DNA of 64,000 bases from an uncultured Sphingomonadaceae bacterium (GCA_947489315.1 CANLCX010000001.1:1304775-1368774); one strand, 5' to 3'; positions 48,671 through 59,900 are shown, counted from the stretch's first letter. The notes: a model not told the origin generated them from the sequence alone. Numbers and translations are program-made.

Positions 48671-49873
48671 TTGAGACTGGCACTAATTTCGTTATCGGCC
48701 GAGAGTTCTGCGGGAAATACCCCCGTGGGCATGTTGCCTCTTTTCGATAGTAATATCCTTTCGCGGCAAGTGCAGTCCGTCCGGCAAATGGGCGCAGAAA
48801 AAATCATCTTCTTGAGTCCCACGATGCATGGCGGCCTCCTACAATATGCCGACGATCTGAAAAGCCACGATATCCAAGCGGACGTTGCCCGCACGGCCAT
48901 GGATTTGCAGCAATATATTTCGCAAGACGATGACTTGATCTTCCTTGGCGATGGCGTTTTTCCAGATCATTCCATTGAACAGAAGCTGCGGAGACAATCT
49001 GACGAGTTGATTTATGTGGTCTCCAACGCCGATAATTACGAAAATTTTGAACGTATTGATTTGACCCATAGATGGCTTGGTATCGCCATTTTGAAAACGC
49101 AACATTTGGCAGAAATAGCCGAAATTCCTGATGACTGGGACATTGGATCGGCATTATTGCGAACCGCCGTGCAGGCTGAATGCAAACGGGAACTTGTTAC
49201 CGACGCGGATATGCAAGCCGATGCTGTGCCGCAATTGCTGAATTTGGAAGCGACCGAAGCTTATGCCAAGAGGCAGCTCAGTGAGATTGAGTTACCAAAG
49301 CAGAATTTTTTTGATAAATTTGTTACTTGGCCGCTGATGCGCAGGCTAATGCCGTTTCTTTGGCAATCGCCAAGCGCAAAAAACTATAGCGGGTTCGCTA
49401 GTCTAGGTGCCGCAACCGTTGCGCTTATGATAGGTCTATTGGGTTGGCCAATTCTATCACTTGGCTTGCTGTTCGCGGGATCTATTGCGCTGGTTTTTCA
49501 TCATCGCATCTCGATTTTTTCAGTACAGAATACCAGAACTGATTTGGTCGGCCTGTGTTTCTATCTGCTGGCGGCGATCGTCTTGACAGTTGCGGTCTTT
49601 CATCACGCGACGCCGGAAGCATTGTTGGGAGATATAACCATATTGCTCCTGCTGTGCGGTAATTTGTGGCTTGCTTATACACTATCGGACAATCGCCGAC
49701 TAAGCAGAGTCATGCCTGATATACCATTGATTTTATTAGTTTTATTGCTGGCCACCGCTCTTGGTGCATTTGCGATTGGTCTTTATTTTGCCACTCTCTT
49801 ATGTCTTGCCTATCTCATCTTCGCGCAGCGCGACCGCAGCAGGCCAGAATCGCAGGATGATCCAACCAAATAG
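48671..49873 (+). CDS. Nucleotidyltransferase-like membrane protein (apparently degenerate)
   Basis: TTG start. Rossmann-like N-terminus (PLFDSNILSRQVQSVRQMGAEKIIFLSP) without a GxGTR loop; C-terminal multi-TM region. Confidence 0.55.
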   Translation: MRLALISLSAESSAGNTPVGMLPLFDSNILSRQVQSVRQMGAEKIIFLSPTMHGGLLQYADDLKSHDIQADVARTAMDLQQYISQDDDLIFLGDGVFPDHSIEQKLRRQSDELIYVVSNADNYENFERIDLTHRWLGIAILKTQHLAEIAEIPDDWDIGSALLRTAVQAECKRELVTDADMQADAVPQLLNLEATEAYAKRQLSEIELPKQNFFDKFVTWPLMRRLMPFLWQSPSAKNYSGFASLGAATVALMIGLLGWPILSLGLLFAGSIALVFHHRISIFSVQNTRTDLVGLCFYLLAAIVLTVAVFHHATPEALLGDITILLLLCGNLWLAYTLSDNRRLSRVMPDIPLILLVLLLATALGAFAIGLYFATLLCLAYLIFAQRDRSRPESQDDPTK

Positions 49874-49924
49874 TGGATGTTGCACTTAGCCAGTTATTAA
49901 CCACATTAGCGTAAGGCTAACTCT

Positions 49925-50980
49925 ATGGCGAAGCGAGATTTTCTAATGGATCGAAATCCAGGCGTTGACCTTGTCCAGCAGGCTGCTGAGATAGGCTCTT
50001 CCAGCGCGCATATATCTGATGATCTCGCGTCTGCTTTGTTTCCGAAATCCGATGTAATTCTATCCGATCGGATGCTGTCCAATGGCCGTCAGTATCTGCG
50101 CGCCATCGTTCAAGAAATCGAGACTGAAATTTGCATGATCGCCGCCAAAGACTTCGGTATGCAGCAGGATACAATTATTGAGATTGGAAACAGCAGCAGA
50201 GTGCATAGTTATGCGCTGCTCCAAAATGCCGGCTTATTGGAAAGCAAAATCCTGCTCGACAATGTTTTTACCGCCGTTCAGCGAGTAGAACTGGGCGCCC
50301 GCCTATTGCAGAAAATATCCCAAGCGGATCTGGAATCGGTTCTCACCCGTTATCTTGACGATGAAGATGCGTCGATTGCCGATGCTGCCATGGCATTGTT
50401 GGTCGCGCAAAGTCGTGACAATGCCGGACCCGGATCCCTTCAAGCCCATATTGCAAACCTGCCCGCAGAGATATTATTCGCACTGACATGGCCGATTACA
50501 GCGGCCTTGCAGAAATTGTCAGGTGACGAGGGGCCAGAACTTACACAGGCTGCAGAAAAGCTGCTTGGCGGACATGATGAGGGTATCGGCACGCAAAACC
50601 GATCAGCGAGGCTGGCTCAACTTGTGGATCAAGCCGAGGGCAGCGACCAAAATTTACACCCTATGCATGATGGTCTCGATCTGTTTCTAGCCCGTTTGGC
50701 GCGGCGTTCGGGATTATCTGTTAACCAACTCATATTGTTTACAGCCGAGCCCCATATGATCCGGCTTGTTCTGACCATGCGCGCGATTAAGATTCCGTTG
50801 GATCAAGCCTTGTCGATTTTCAGCGCGCTCGATGGCGGCGGACAATTGCTTACGCGTGCCTCCTATAATGAAATTGACGAAAACAAAGCATCGGAACTCG
50901 TTTCCAGCTGGTCGGCCAATCCGCTCTACCAGGATGCACAGCGCCGGTTGAATGTCCATTTGTCGGACTTGCCGGCTTAA
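49925..50980 (+). CDS. DUF2336-like alpha-helical protein
   Basis: 351 aa helical; C-terminus LARRSGLSVNQLILFTAEPHMIRLVLTMRAIKIPLDQALSIFSAL resembles DUF2336 family proteins; TAATG overlap with the next gene. Confidence 0.5.
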   Translation: MAKRDFLMDRNPGVDLVQQAAEIGSSSAHISDDLASALFPKSDVILSDRMLSNGRQYLRAIVQEIETEICMIAAKDFGMQQDTIIEIGNSSRVHSYALLQNAGLLESKILLDNVFTAVQRVELGARLLQKISQADLESVLTRYLDDEDASIADAAMALLVAQSRDNAGPGSLQAHIANLPAEILFALTWPITAALQKLSGDEGPELTQAAEKLLGGHDEGIGTQNRSARLAQLVDQAEGSDQNLHPMHDGLDLFLARLARRSGLSVNQLILFTAEPHMIRLVLTMRAIKIPLDQALSIFSALDGGGQLLTRASYNEIDENKASELVSSWSANPLYQDAQRRLNVHLSDLPA

Positions 50981-52380
50981 TGACTATCCCTGGCAATCTG
51001 GCCGAGCCGGTACGCGGACAATTGGATGCCGATGGCCGGCTGATTTCGGCCGATCCTCCCTTGCTGCGTTTGCATTTGCATTGCGGCGGATATGAAGGCG
51101 GACCGCTCGCTGTTCCGCAACTTTTGAGCCTTTGCCGATTGAGTCGCCAACTTGACATGAATTTGTCGCGCTCGGTGCAGGCTGCCGACGAAGAGAATTT
51201 GATCAGCATGTGGGTCGAGATTCGACTTCACCGCGAGAAACAAGACGGCGCCATTACAATTAACATTATCGACTGGAAGGAATCACCTGCACCTTCGACA
51301 AACGGCGAAGAGCCTGGGCGACGTCGCGATTTTGACCGGTTGAATGGTCGCGGATCAATCCGCACCGATGCGTCCTTGCGGATCATGGCCTTGTCTTTAC
51401 CCGGTGATCTGGATGCGGTTGAAAACTATATCGGCCACTCCCTTTTGGACGTCCTCGATTTAGTTGAGCCATCAAAACAAAGCGTATTGGTTGAGTCCAT
51501 TTCGGAGCGTCAACCGGTACGCGGTCAACATGTGCGCCAGAGGCATGGCAAGAAGTCGTTCTATACTCTTTCGGGTCAGCCGTTGATTGATAATGAAGGT
51601 CTTTTCTCCGGCTATCGTTTCTCGCTTGAGCTAGATGAAAAGCAGGTCGCGGAAGAAAATCGCGATGAGGCTGGAATGGGCTTTGGCCAAGGTGACCTCA
51701 TTAGCGATTCCTTATTCGGCTCGCAGCTGGGCCCCGCCTTGCGTCAGCCTTTGGGCAAGATCATCGCCAATGCTGAAACAATCGGTAGTCGTTTGGAAGG
51801 GCCGTTGCGCGGTGATTATTCCGACTATGCAAAAGATATCGCATCCGCTGGCCGCCATTTGATGGATTTGGTCAATGACTTGTCTGATCTAGAAGCAATT
51901 CAACGCACCAGTTTCTCAGTTGCGGCGGATGATATTGATCTGGTTGATCTTGCGCATCGGGCCGCAGGTTTACTTGCGGTAAAGGCTGCCGATCACCAAA
52001 TCCGGATTGACCTTCCGGACAAAGATATTGAAATGCCTGTTAAGGGTGAGTTCCGGCGTGTTTTGCAGATATTGGTGAACCTTATCGGCAATGCGATCCG
52101 CTATTCACCCGATGGCTCGGTGATAAAATTGCAGGTGATCAATGATGGAGAAATCTCATCGGTAACCGTTCGTGATCAAGGGGACGGTATTGCTGAAGAA
52201 GATCACCAGCGCATCTTTGAGAAATTTGAAAGATTGGGTCGCTCGGGCGATGGTGGCAGCGGTTTGGGATTGTTCATTTCCCGCCGCTTGGCCAATGCCA
52301 TGGATGGCAGCCTGACCGTCGAAAGCGCGATTGGTAAAGGCGCTACATTTAAGTTGAGCTTGCCAACCCGCGCCGTTTAG
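50980..52380 (+). CDS. Sensor histidine kinase-like protein with non-canonical phosphoacceptor site
   Basis: HATPase boxes intact-looking (NLIGNAIRYSP, DQGDGIAEED, FEKFERLG, GSGLGLFISRRLA). HisKA helix reads GPALRQPLGKII in place of SHELRTPLNAII. Confidence 0.8.
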   Translation: MTIPGNLAEPVRGQLDADGRLISADPPLLRLHLHCGGYEGGPLAVPQLLSLCRLSRQLDMNLSRSVQAADEENLISMWVEIRLHREKQDGAITINIIDWKESPAPSTNGEEPGRRRDFDRLNGRGSIRTDASLRIMALSLPGDLDAVENYIGHSLLDVLDLVEPSKQSVLVESISERQPVRGQHVRQRHGKKSFYTLSGQPLIDNEGLFSGYRFSLELDEKQVAEENRDEAGMGFGQGDLISDSLFGSQLGPALRQPLGKIIANAETIGSRLEGPLRGDYSDYAKDIASAGRHLMDLVNDLSDLEAIQRTSFSVAADDIDLVDLAHRAAGLLAVKAADHQIRIDLPDKDIEMPVKGEFRRVLQILVNLIGNAIRYSPDGSVIKLQVINDGEISSVTVRDQGDGIAEEDHQRIFEKFERLGRSGDGGSGLGLFISRRLANAMDGSLTVESAIGKGATFKLSLPTRAV

Positions 52381-52386
52381 GCACAA

Positions 52387-52414
52387 AAAAGGGAGCGACG
52401 AAGCTCCCTTTTCT
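52387..52414. terminator. Bidirectional Rho-independent terminator between the HK-like gene and gltA
   Basis: aaaagggagc-gacgaa-gctccctttt, flanked by A-run and T-run. Confidence 0.85.
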
Positions 52415-52432
52415 ATTTCGTCTTTATCGGAA

Positions 52433-53719
52433 TTACCGTTTGCCGATTTCAACATAATCGCGATGGGTCGGGCCAGTATAAAGCTGACGCGGACGACCGA
52501 TAACCTGACCGGGATCAGAAATCATTTCGTTCCACTGCGCAACCCAGCCAACTGTCCGGGCTAGTGCGAAGAGTGCGGTAAACATGGAGGTCGGGAAGCC
52601 GATTGCCGAGAGGATGATTCCGGAATAGAAATCCACATTCGGGAAAAGCTTCTTCTCGATGAAATAAGGATCGTTGAGCGCCATTTCTTCCAGTTGCAGG
52701 GCAACTTCGAAGACCGGATCGGAAACTTTCAATGCATCAAACACTTCACGAACGGTTTTCTGCATGACGGTCGCACGAGGGTCATGGTTTTTATAAACAC
52801 GATGACCAAAGCCCATGAGGCGGAACGGATCATTTTTGTCTTTTGCGCGGGCGATATATTCAGGAATGCGGTCCGGATGCCCGATTTCGTGGAGCATGTT
52901 GAGCGCGGCTTCATTGGCCCCACCATGAGCTGGGCCCCAGAGACAGGCAATGCCGGCCGCGATGCAAGCAAAAGGATTGGCACCTGAAGAACCGGCAAGT
53001 CGCACGGTAGAAGTCGAAGCATTTTGCTCATGGTCAGCGTGGAGGATGAAGATCCTGTCCATTGCTTTTTCGATCACCGGGTTCACTTCATAAGGCTCAG
53101 CTGGAACACCAAAGGTCATGCGCAGGAAGTTTCCTGTATAAGACAGGCTGTTATCCGGGTGCATGAAGGGTTGGCCAACGGAATATTTATACGCCATGGC
53201 CGCAATGGTTGGCATTTTCGCGATCAACCGATGGCTTGCGATCATCCGTTGTTCTGGGTCGCTGATATCCGTGCTGTCATGATAGAAAGCAGACAGGGCG
53301 CCTACGACACCGCACATGATCGCCATCGGGTGTGCATCACGGCGGAAACCGTTATAAAAAGTTGAAAATTGATCATGCAGCATGGTGTGGCGCGTGATCG
53401 TATTGGTGAAATCAGCATATTCGCTTGATGTCGGAAGCTCGCCGCGAAGCAGCAAATGAGCCACTTCCATGAAGCTGCTCTTTTCAGCCAATTGACCAAT
53501 GGGATAGCCACGATGCAGCAATACACCTTCACCACCATCGATGAAGGTCAATTCTGATTCGCAGCTAGCCGTTGATTTAAAGCCGGGATCATAGGTGAAC
53601 GCACCAGTTTGCCCGTAAAGTTTCCGAATATCTACTACATCCGGTCCTTCGGTACCTTGCATGACGGGAAATTCGTAGTTTTCGCCGCCGAGGCCGAATG
53701 ATGCGCTATTGTTGCCCAC
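52433..53719 (-). CDS. gltA: Citrate synthase
   Basis: [56 protein letters not shown]. Confidence 0.97.
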   Translation of the reverse strand: MGNNSASFGLGGENYEFPVMQGTEGPDVVDIRKLYGQTGAFTYDPGFKSTASCESELTFIDGGEGVLLHRGYPIGQLAEKSSFMEVAHLLLRGELPTSSEYADFTNTITRHTMLHDQFSTFYNGFRRDAHPMAIMCGVVGALSAFYHDSTDISDPEQRMIASHRLIAKMPTIAAMAYKYSVGQPFMHPDNSLSYTGNFLRMTFGVPAEPYEVNPVIEKAMDRIFILHADHEQNASTSTVRLAGSSGANPFACIAAGIACLWGPAHGGANEAALNMLHEIGHPDRIPEYIARAKDKNDPFRLMGFGHRVYKNHDPRATVMQKTVREVFDALKVSDPVFEVALQLEEMALNDPYFIEKKLFPNVDFYSGIILSAIGFPTSMFTALFALARTVGWVAQWNEMISDPGQVIGRPRQLYTGPTHRDYVEIGKR

Positions 53720-53752
53720 AATATTGTCCTTTCTGCTCCTGAAAAATTCAGG

Positions 53753-55183
53753 TTATTTTATTTGATCTGCAAGACGACCCAATGACTCTTCCTTGCCTAA
53801 GAGTATCAGCACGTCAAAAATACCGGGTGAACTGGTACTCCCTGTTAAGGCTGCCCGCATGGGTTGTGCAAGCTTTCCTAACCCCAATTCGGCGGCTTCC
53901 GCTATAGCCTTCACTCTGTCTTCGGTTGCCTCAATCGTCCAGTCGTCAAGGTCAGCCAATGTAGAATGAATCGATTCAAGCAGTTGCCTTGCGTCAGCGT
54001 CTAGCAGAGATTGTGCCTTCTCGTCGAGGTCAAGTGGTCGTTTTTTATAGAGAAAAAGGCTATTATTAGCCAATTCGATAAGGTTTTTCGCTCGGCTTTT
54101 CAAAACAGGCATTGCTTGGGCCAATAAATCGGCGTTGGCAGGTGCCAAGTTCGATCCAAGTTCTTCTTCAATCCAAGGTACAGTCAGTGTCACAAGAGCA
54201 CTATCATCGGTCTCGCGAATATATTGGCCATTAAGGTTTTGGAGCTTCTTGGCGTCAAAACGTGATGGTGATTTTCCAACACCAGACAATCCAAACCATT
54301 CGATAGCTTGTTCGCGCGAAATAATCTCGTCATCGCCGTGTCCCCACCCTAAACGGAGCAGATAATTGAACATCGCGTCCGACACGATGCCCATATCGCG
54401 ATAGGCCTCGACACCCAATGCGCCATGTCGTTTGGAAAGCTTCGCGCCGTCATTGCCGTGGATCAGAGGAATATGAGCATAAATGGGTTCTTTCCAACCC
54501 ATAGCGCGGATCATAGCAAGCTGACGGAAAGCATTATTGAGATGGTCATCGCCGCGGATCAAATGGGTGACGCCCATGTCGTGGTCATCGACCACAACCG
54601 CTAGCATATAAGTAGGTGTGCCGTCTGAGCGCAGCAGGATAAAGTCATCAATCTCGCTATTCTGAACCGATACTTCACCTTGGACCGCATCGGTGATGGT
54701 CATTTTACCGCCGGTTTCCGTTTTTAACCGGATCACATAAGGGGCGCCTTCAGATGCTTCAGACGGGTCGCGGTCGCGCCAGCGGCCATCATAGCGCATC
54801 GTTTTTTTCTCGGCCTTTTGTTGCTCGCGCATGGCTGCCAGCTCTTCTGGCGTAGCAAAACATTTATAAGCATTTCCTGCCGCGAGCAATTCGTGGGCTA
54901 CTTCAGCATGCCGGGCGGCGCGCTCGGATTGAAATACGGGTTCATCGTCCCAATCCAATCCCAACCATTCGAGCCCTTCTAAAATGGCATCTATCGCTTC
55001 TTGGGTCGAACGCGCCTTGTCGGTGTCTTCGATCCGCAACAGCGCTTTACCGCCATGATGCCTTGCAAACAGCCAGTTGAACATTGCGGTGCGAGCACCG
55101 CCAATGTGCAAAAACCCTGTTGGTGAGGGGGCAAAACGTGTGACGACGGGATCAGTTTCTTTAAGAGTCACGCTTGATTTCAT
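53753..55183 (-). CDS. gltX: Glutamate--tRNA ligase
   Basis: [53 protein letters not shown]. Confidence 0.95.
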   Translation of the reverse strand: MKSSVTLKETDPVVTRFAPSPTGFLHIGGARTAMFNWLFARHHGGKALLRIEDTDKARSTQEAIDAILEGLEWLGLDWDDEPVFQSERAARHAEVAHELLAAGNAYKCFATPEELAAMREQQKAEKKTMRYDGRWRDRDPSEASEGAPYVIRLKTETGGKMTITDAVQGEVSVQNSEIDDFILLRSDGTPTYMLAVVVDDHDMGVTHLIRGDDHLNNAFRQLAMIRAMGWKEPIYAHIPLIHGNDGAKLSKRHGALGVEAYRDMGIVSDAMFNYLLRLGWGHGDDEIISREQAIEWFGLSGVGKSPSRFDAKKLQNLNGQYIRETDDSALVTLTVPWIEEELGSNLAPANADLLAQAMPVLKSRAKNLIELANNSLFLYKKRPLDLDEKAQSLLDADARQLLESIHSTLADLDDWTIEATEDRVKAIAEAAELGLGKLAQPMRAALTGSTSSPGIFDVLILLGKEESLGRLADQIK

Positions 55184-55202
55184 CCTGTGTTAGGCAAATG
55201 CG

Positions 55203-57473
55203 ATGCAGAGTAGCTTTGATCTTGATAGCTCTGACGCAGCGCATGAAAATTTACATAAGGCCAGCATTGCTGATGGTGATGGCAAGGCCCTTAGCATGCT
55301 GTTTCGCGCGCGACAATTGCCTGAATATCTTAGAAATTTGCAAATTTTCAGCCAGCTGGAATTTCAACTGGAAAAGGAACGCGACCAACTGCCTCTTTGG
55401 GCACCGGTTGGTTTTGGCTTGGGTATTACGGGGTGGTTTTTGCTGGCCGATTCTCATTTATGGATTGCATTTATGGCGCTCTGTGCAGGCGTGGCTGTTT
55501 TTGTCAAACTGATAGGACAGGGGACGCGGGTCAGTTCTGTGGTTTTCTGGTTCCTGCTATTTCTGGCTACGGGATGTGCGATAATGTGGTTGCGATCCTG
55601 GTCGGTTGCCGCCCCTATATTGGAGCGCCCGACGGTCACATCTTTTTATGGCGAGATAGAGAAGACAGAAGTCGTGAGCGCTCGCGATATGGTCCGTTTG
55701 ACGCTTGATACGCATGAGAAACAGGGCTTGCCGCCGAGGGTGCGGGTGAATGTACCGATTGATAAAGCGAACGCGGATTTGCGCGCCGGTGCGGTCATTC
55801 AGCTGCGTGCGCGGTTGATGCCGCCCGCGATGGCATCGCTGCCAGGCGCTTATGATTTTTCGCGCCGTGCCTGGTTCATGGGATTGGGGGCATCCGGCCA
55901 ACTATTGGGCGATATAGAGATTGTTCAACCAGCGAAGCCTCTGTGGGCCCCAATCTCCACATTGCCGGAGTATCGCCAGCGGCTCTCCAACCATGTCCAA
56001 TCGCAAATGGATGGCGGAGCCGGTGCGATTGGTGCAACGCTTGCAACCGGCGATCGCGGTGCGATTAAGGACGAAGATGCAGAGGCCATGCGTCGCAGCG
56101 GACTAGCGCATCTTTTATCGATAAGCGGACTGCATGTGACCGCTGTTGTTGGAGCGGTTTATCTGCTTATCATGCGGCTATTGGCCTTATTTCCGCACTT
56201 GGCTCTGCGATTTCGATTGCCGCTGGTAGCTGCGAGCTGTGCGGCGGTAGCTGCACTGAGCTATACGTTGCTAACCGGCGCACAAGTGCCGACCATTCGC
56301 GCCTGTATCGCCGCACTGCTTGTCTTGATCGCCCTTATTATCGGGCGAAGCGCAATCACGCTGCGGATGGTTGCCGCAGGTGCGTTGTTGGTACTTCTTT
56401 TATGGCCGGAGTCGCTGGTTGGTCCCAGTTTTCAACTCAGCTTTGCGGCCGTTACCGCCATTATCGCGTTACATACACATCCTAAAGTCCAATCTCTTTT
56501 CGCTCGACGGGATGAAGGCATCGGCAAGCGTTTTGGAAGGGCCATATTTGCCCTTTTCTTGACTGGACTTGTCGTGGAACTGGCGCTGATGCCGATCGCC
56601 TTGTTTCATTTCCATAAAGCAGGAATTTACGGTGCTTTGGCAAATATCGTGGCAATTCCCCTCACGACATTTGTCATCATGCCGCTTGAGGCTCTCGCGC
56701 TGTTGCTCGATACGGTCGGCTTAGGTGCACCGATCTGGTGGATCTGCGAAAAGGCGCTCAACAGCCTTCTGATCCTGGCCCATTATGTATCCAGTAGTCC
56801 GGGATCAGTCACGATGCTTCCCACTATGCCATTGGCTGCTTTTGGTTTTTTGATTTTTGGTGGCCTATGGTTGGCGCTATGGACCCGGCGTTGGCGTATA
56901 TGGGGCTTAGTTCCCATATTCTGTGGGACGCTGATACTCGTCACAAACCGTCCGCCGGACCTCTATATTTCCGGCGATGGCCGTCATGTCGGTATTCGCA
57001 ACGCTGCAGGAGATCTGGCGATGTTGCGGACGAGTAAAGGCGGTTTCATGCACGATATGCTTTTGGAAAATGCTGGCGTGGACGGTGAGGCATTGGCGCT
57101 CGATGATTGGCATAATGCGCAATGCAATGCGGATAGTTGTACGGTGACGATAGAGGCATCGGACCGAAACTGGACTATCGTGGCGATGCGCAGTTCTTAC
57201 TATATCCCGGCATTGGCCTTATCTGCAGCCTGCCGTCGGGCCGATATTGTCATCAGCGAACGGCGTCTTCCCGCAAGCTGCCAGCCTCGGTGGATAAAGG
57301 CCGACCGCCCACTTTTGCAACAAGTGGGCGGTATGACGATAGACTTTGAAAGCCAATATGTCGGGACGGTGTTAAACCGTTCCGGAAGCCATGCCTGGAC
57401 GCGTTTTGCTGATCCAGATAAACCAGCGCTGAAACGCCCAAGGCCCGAAAATCCCGACCCTAAAAAACCCTAG
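55203..57473 (+). CDS. comEC: ComEC/Rec2-family competence/DNA-uptake membrane protein
   Basis: HLLSISGLHVTAVVGAVYLLIMRLLAL, GAQVPTIRACIAALLVLIALIIGR; C-terminal domain without an obvious MBL HxHxDH motif. Confidence 0.88.
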   Translation: MQSSFDLDSSDAAHENLHKASIADGDGKALSMLFRARQLPEYLRNLQIFSQLEFQLEKERDQLPLWAPVGFGLGITGWFLLADSHLWIAFMALCAGVAVFVKLIGQGTRVSSVVFWFLLFLATGCAIMWLRSWSVAAPILERPTVTSFYGEIEKTEVVSARDMVRLTLDTHEKQGLPPRVRVNVPIDKANADLRAGAVIQLRARLMPPAMASLPGAYDFSRRAWFMGLGASGQLLGDIEIVQPAKPLWAPISTLPEYRQRLSNHVQSQMDGGAGAIGATLATGDRGAIKDEDAEAMRRSGLAHLLSISGLHVTAVVGAVYLLIMRLLALFPHLALRFRLPLVAASCAAVAALSYTLLTGAQVPTIRACIAALLVLIALIIGRSAITLRMVAAGALLVLLLWPESLVGPSFQLSFAAVTAIIALHTHPKVQSLFARRDEGIGKRFGRAIFALFLTGLVVELALMPIALFHFHKAGIYGALANIVAIPLTTFVIMPLEALALLLDTVGLGAPIWWICEKALNSLLILAHYVSSSPGSVTMLPTMPLAAFGFLIFGGLWLALWTRRWRIWGLVPIFCGTLILVTNRPPDLYISGDGRHVGIRNAAGDLAMLRTSKGGFMHDMLLENAGVDGEALALDDWHNAQCNADSCTVTIEASDRNWTIVAMRSSYYIPALALSAACRRADIVISERRLPASCQPRWIKADRPLLQQVGGMTIDFESQYVGTVLNRSGSHAWTRFADPDKPALKRPRPENPDPKKP

Positions 57474-57488
57474 AGGACTGGCGGGCGT

Positions 57489-58181
57489 CTAATTATAGCG
57501 CCGCAACAGTCCAGCCATTTTGCCCTGTATCCGCACTTCATTGGGGCCAAAAATCTGCGGTTCATAGGCGGGATTTGCGGGATCAAGGCGAACCTGACCA
57601 TTGTCTTTGAACAGATATTTCAATGTTGCTTCCTCATCATGGACTAATGCCACAACAATTTCGCCATTGCGGGCGGTCTCGGTGCGTTGGATCAAGGCAT
57701 AGTCGCCGTCCAGAATGCCGGCTTCGATCATCGAGTCGCCAGAAACTTCCAAAGCATAATGCTCGCCGGAGCCCAGCAGAGCCGCCGGAACGCTAAGGGC
57801 CGATTGGCCTTCTAGCGCTTCTATCGGAACGCCAGCGGCAATTTTGCCGTGGAGTGGGATTTCAATAACATCATTGGAGGCAACCGGAATCTCTTTCATT
57901 GGAGCCGAACGAACCGGATCGGGCATGATATTGACAACATTGGATCCAGCCGGTTTCATAGTACCGCCTTCTGGAAGCTTGGTTACTTCCAGGGCCCGAG
58001 CGCGATTAGGTAACCGCCGCAAAAAGCCGCGTTCTTCAAGGGCGCTGATCAAACGATGAACGCCGGATTTGGATTTTAATCCCAATGCGTCCTTCATCTC
58101 TTCGAAAGAGGGGGATACGCCCGATTCTTCCAAGCTATTATGGATGAAGCAGAGCAATTCATGTTGTTTCGGTGTGAGCAT
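57489..58181 (-). CDS. lexA: LexA repressor
   Basis: [66 protein letters not shown]. Confidence 0.96.
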   Translation of the reverse strand: MLTPKQHELLCFIHNSLEESGVSPSFEEMKDALGLKSKSGVHRLISALEERGFLRRLPNRARALEVTKLPEGGTMKPAGSNVVNIMPDPVRSAPMKEIPVASNDVIEIPLHGKIAAGVPIEALEGQSALSVPAALLGSGEHYALEVSGDSMIEAGILDGDYALIQRTETARNGEIVVALVHDEEATLKYLFKDNGQVRLDPANPAYEPQIFGPNEVRIQGKMAGLLRRYN

Positions 58182-58199
58182 GTTTCATGTCCTTATCGG

Positions 58200-58214
58200 G
58201 AACGAATAAGGAAC
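58200..58214 (-). promoter_or_regulatory. Alphaproteobacterial SOS box upstream of lexA
   Basis: GAAC-GAATAAG-GAAC on +, i.e. GTTC-N7-GTTC on the lexA strand. Confidence 0.85.
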
Positions 58215-58248
58215 AATTATGAAACAAATGGTGTCAAGTCAAGCTATT

Positions 58249-59433
58249 TCAAATTGATATGTAGGAAACTTCCGCACCTTTTTGCTGCTCGGGGCTATGG
58301 GCCGGTCGATAAAGAAGCGCATTGGCTGCCGCTAGGACGGAAAGCTTCGCGCTATCCTGACTATTAAAGGGGGTGATGCCTGAGCCATCGACGGTTGCTC
58401 TTAAGAATTCCGCGCGCTGCGTTGTCGCAGGTAAGACCGTGTTTGTGATCGCACTTTGCATTGCTGGTAGATAATTTGCTGCACCAGCCAGATAGCGGAT
58501 CAGCGGCAGCAGGAATAATGTAGCGGTGACAAAGGCAGAGCCTGGGTTGCCGGGCAGGGCAAGGACTAAGCTGTTGCCAAGCTTTCCTGCCATTAGCGGT
58601 TTGCCCGGTTTCATAGCTATTTTCCAGAAGTCCGTTTCGCCGCCCAGTTGTTTGAACGCCGGTGCGACCAGATCATGGTCGCCGACTGATGCCCCGCCAA
58701 TGGTGACGATGACATCGCAGTCCTTGGCGCTTTCCAATGCTTGACACAGACTATCCAAATCATCTTTTATCCGACTGATAGAACGTGTTTGTGCGGGCAA
58801 TTGTGAAAGCATGGCAGATACCATGACATCATTGCTCGCCGGTATCTGATGCGGTTTCGTCTCGATGCCGGGTAGGACCAATTCATCACCAGTTGAGAGG
58901 ATGGCGACTTTGGGGCATCTACCCACAGACAGGCTACCAAGCCCTGCGATTACCGCATGACCCAAGGCGGCGGCATTGAGATATGTTCCTGCCTTTAATG
59001 CTATTTCGCCTGTTTTGAAGTCACCGCCTTGGTGGCGGACATGACGGCCTTTGACGGGCGAAGGATCGCTGATCAGCTTGATCATGATATCATCGCGCTC
59101 GACATTTTCCTGCATGACGACTGTATCTGCGCCGTCCGGCAGCAGAGCCCCAGTGAAAATACGGGCCGCTTGTCCGGTCTCTATCGGTGGGCAGGGAGGA
59201 CTTCCCGCCTTGCATTCGCCGACCACCTGCCAAGGTCCAGCACGGTCGTCAAAGCGGATCGCATAGCCGTCCATCGCGGACATATCGGTGGCGGGCTGGC
59301 TGCGCTTGGTAATTAGATTTTTCGTAAGATAACGGCCCAATGCGTCTGCGATCGGAACCGATTCTGATGGCAAAGGCTGCGCCATGGCAATCAATCGCTG
59401 TTGCGCTTCTTCTAAAGGCAGCAATGGCTTCAT
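58249..59433 (-). CDS. moeA: Molybdopterin molybdenumtransferase
   Basis: [48 protein letters not shown]-type core, [13 protein letters not shown]. Confidence 0.95.
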   Translation of the reverse strand: MKPLLPLEEAQQRLIAMAQPLPSESVPIADALGRYLTKNLITKRSQPATDMSAMDGYAIRFDDRAGPWQVVGECKAGSPPCPPIETGQAARIFTGALLPDGADTVVMQENVERDDIMIKLISDPSPVKGRHVRHQGGDFKTGEIALKAGTYLNAAALGHAVIAGLGSLSVGRCPKVAILSTGDELVLPGIETKPHQIPASNDVMVSAMLSQLPAQTRSISRIKDDLDSLCQALESAKDCDVIVTIGGASVGDHDLVAPAFKQLGGETDFWKIAMKPGKPLMAGKLGNSLVLALPGNPGSAFVTATLFLLPLIRYLAGAANYLPAMQSAITNTVLPATTQRAEFLRATVDGSGITPFNSQDSAKLSVLAAANALLYRPAHSPEQQKGAEVSYISI

Positions 59434-59900
59434 TCGGCTGTCCAGTCTCCTGATTTGCCGCCAGATTTGGATAATAGGCGGATATCACTAATGACCATGT
59501 CCTTCTGCATGGCTTTGGACATGTCATATACTGTTAAAAGAGCTGTTGAAGCGGCTGTTAGAGCCTCCATTTCAACGCCCGTCTTCCCAGTCAGGCGTGC
59601 CATCGCGCGAACCTTTATTCCGGCATCCAGAAATTCGAAATCCACCGCCACCTTGCTGAGCGCCAGAGGATGGCAAAGCGGAATGAGGTCGCTGGTCTTT
59701 TTTGCTGCCATGATCCCGGCAATCCGGGCCGTAGCGAGCACATCACCCTTTTTCATGCTATTGGCTTTAATAGCTTCCAGCACTTCCAACTTCATGCTGA
59801 TAAAGCCCTCGGCATGGGCCTCACGCACAGTCTCGCGCTTAGCCGAAATATCGACCATATGGGCGGCGCCATCGCCATCAATATGCGTAAGTTTGCTCAT
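59430..59900 (-). CDS. moaC: Cyclic pyranopterin monophosphate synthase
   Basis: [63 protein letters not shown]. Confidence 0.96.
   Translation of the reverse strand: MSKLTHIDGDGAAHMVDISAKRETVREAHAEGFISMKLEVLEAIKANSMKKGDVLATARIAGIMAAKKTSDLIPLCHPLALSKVAVDFEFLDAGIKVRAMARLTGKTGVEMEALTAASTALLTVYDMSKAMQKDMVISDIRLLSKSGGKSGDWTAE

Noticed and set aside
49891-49910. TTAACCAC-like CtrA site before the DUF2336-like gene
   Set aside because: Second TTAA is not at N7 spacing; half-site too common to support.
55203-57473. ComEC as a truncated or novel gene because it lacks the MBL domain
   Set aside because: Alphaproteobacterial ComEC proteins commonly have a different C-terminal region; the ORF is full length and looks ordinary.
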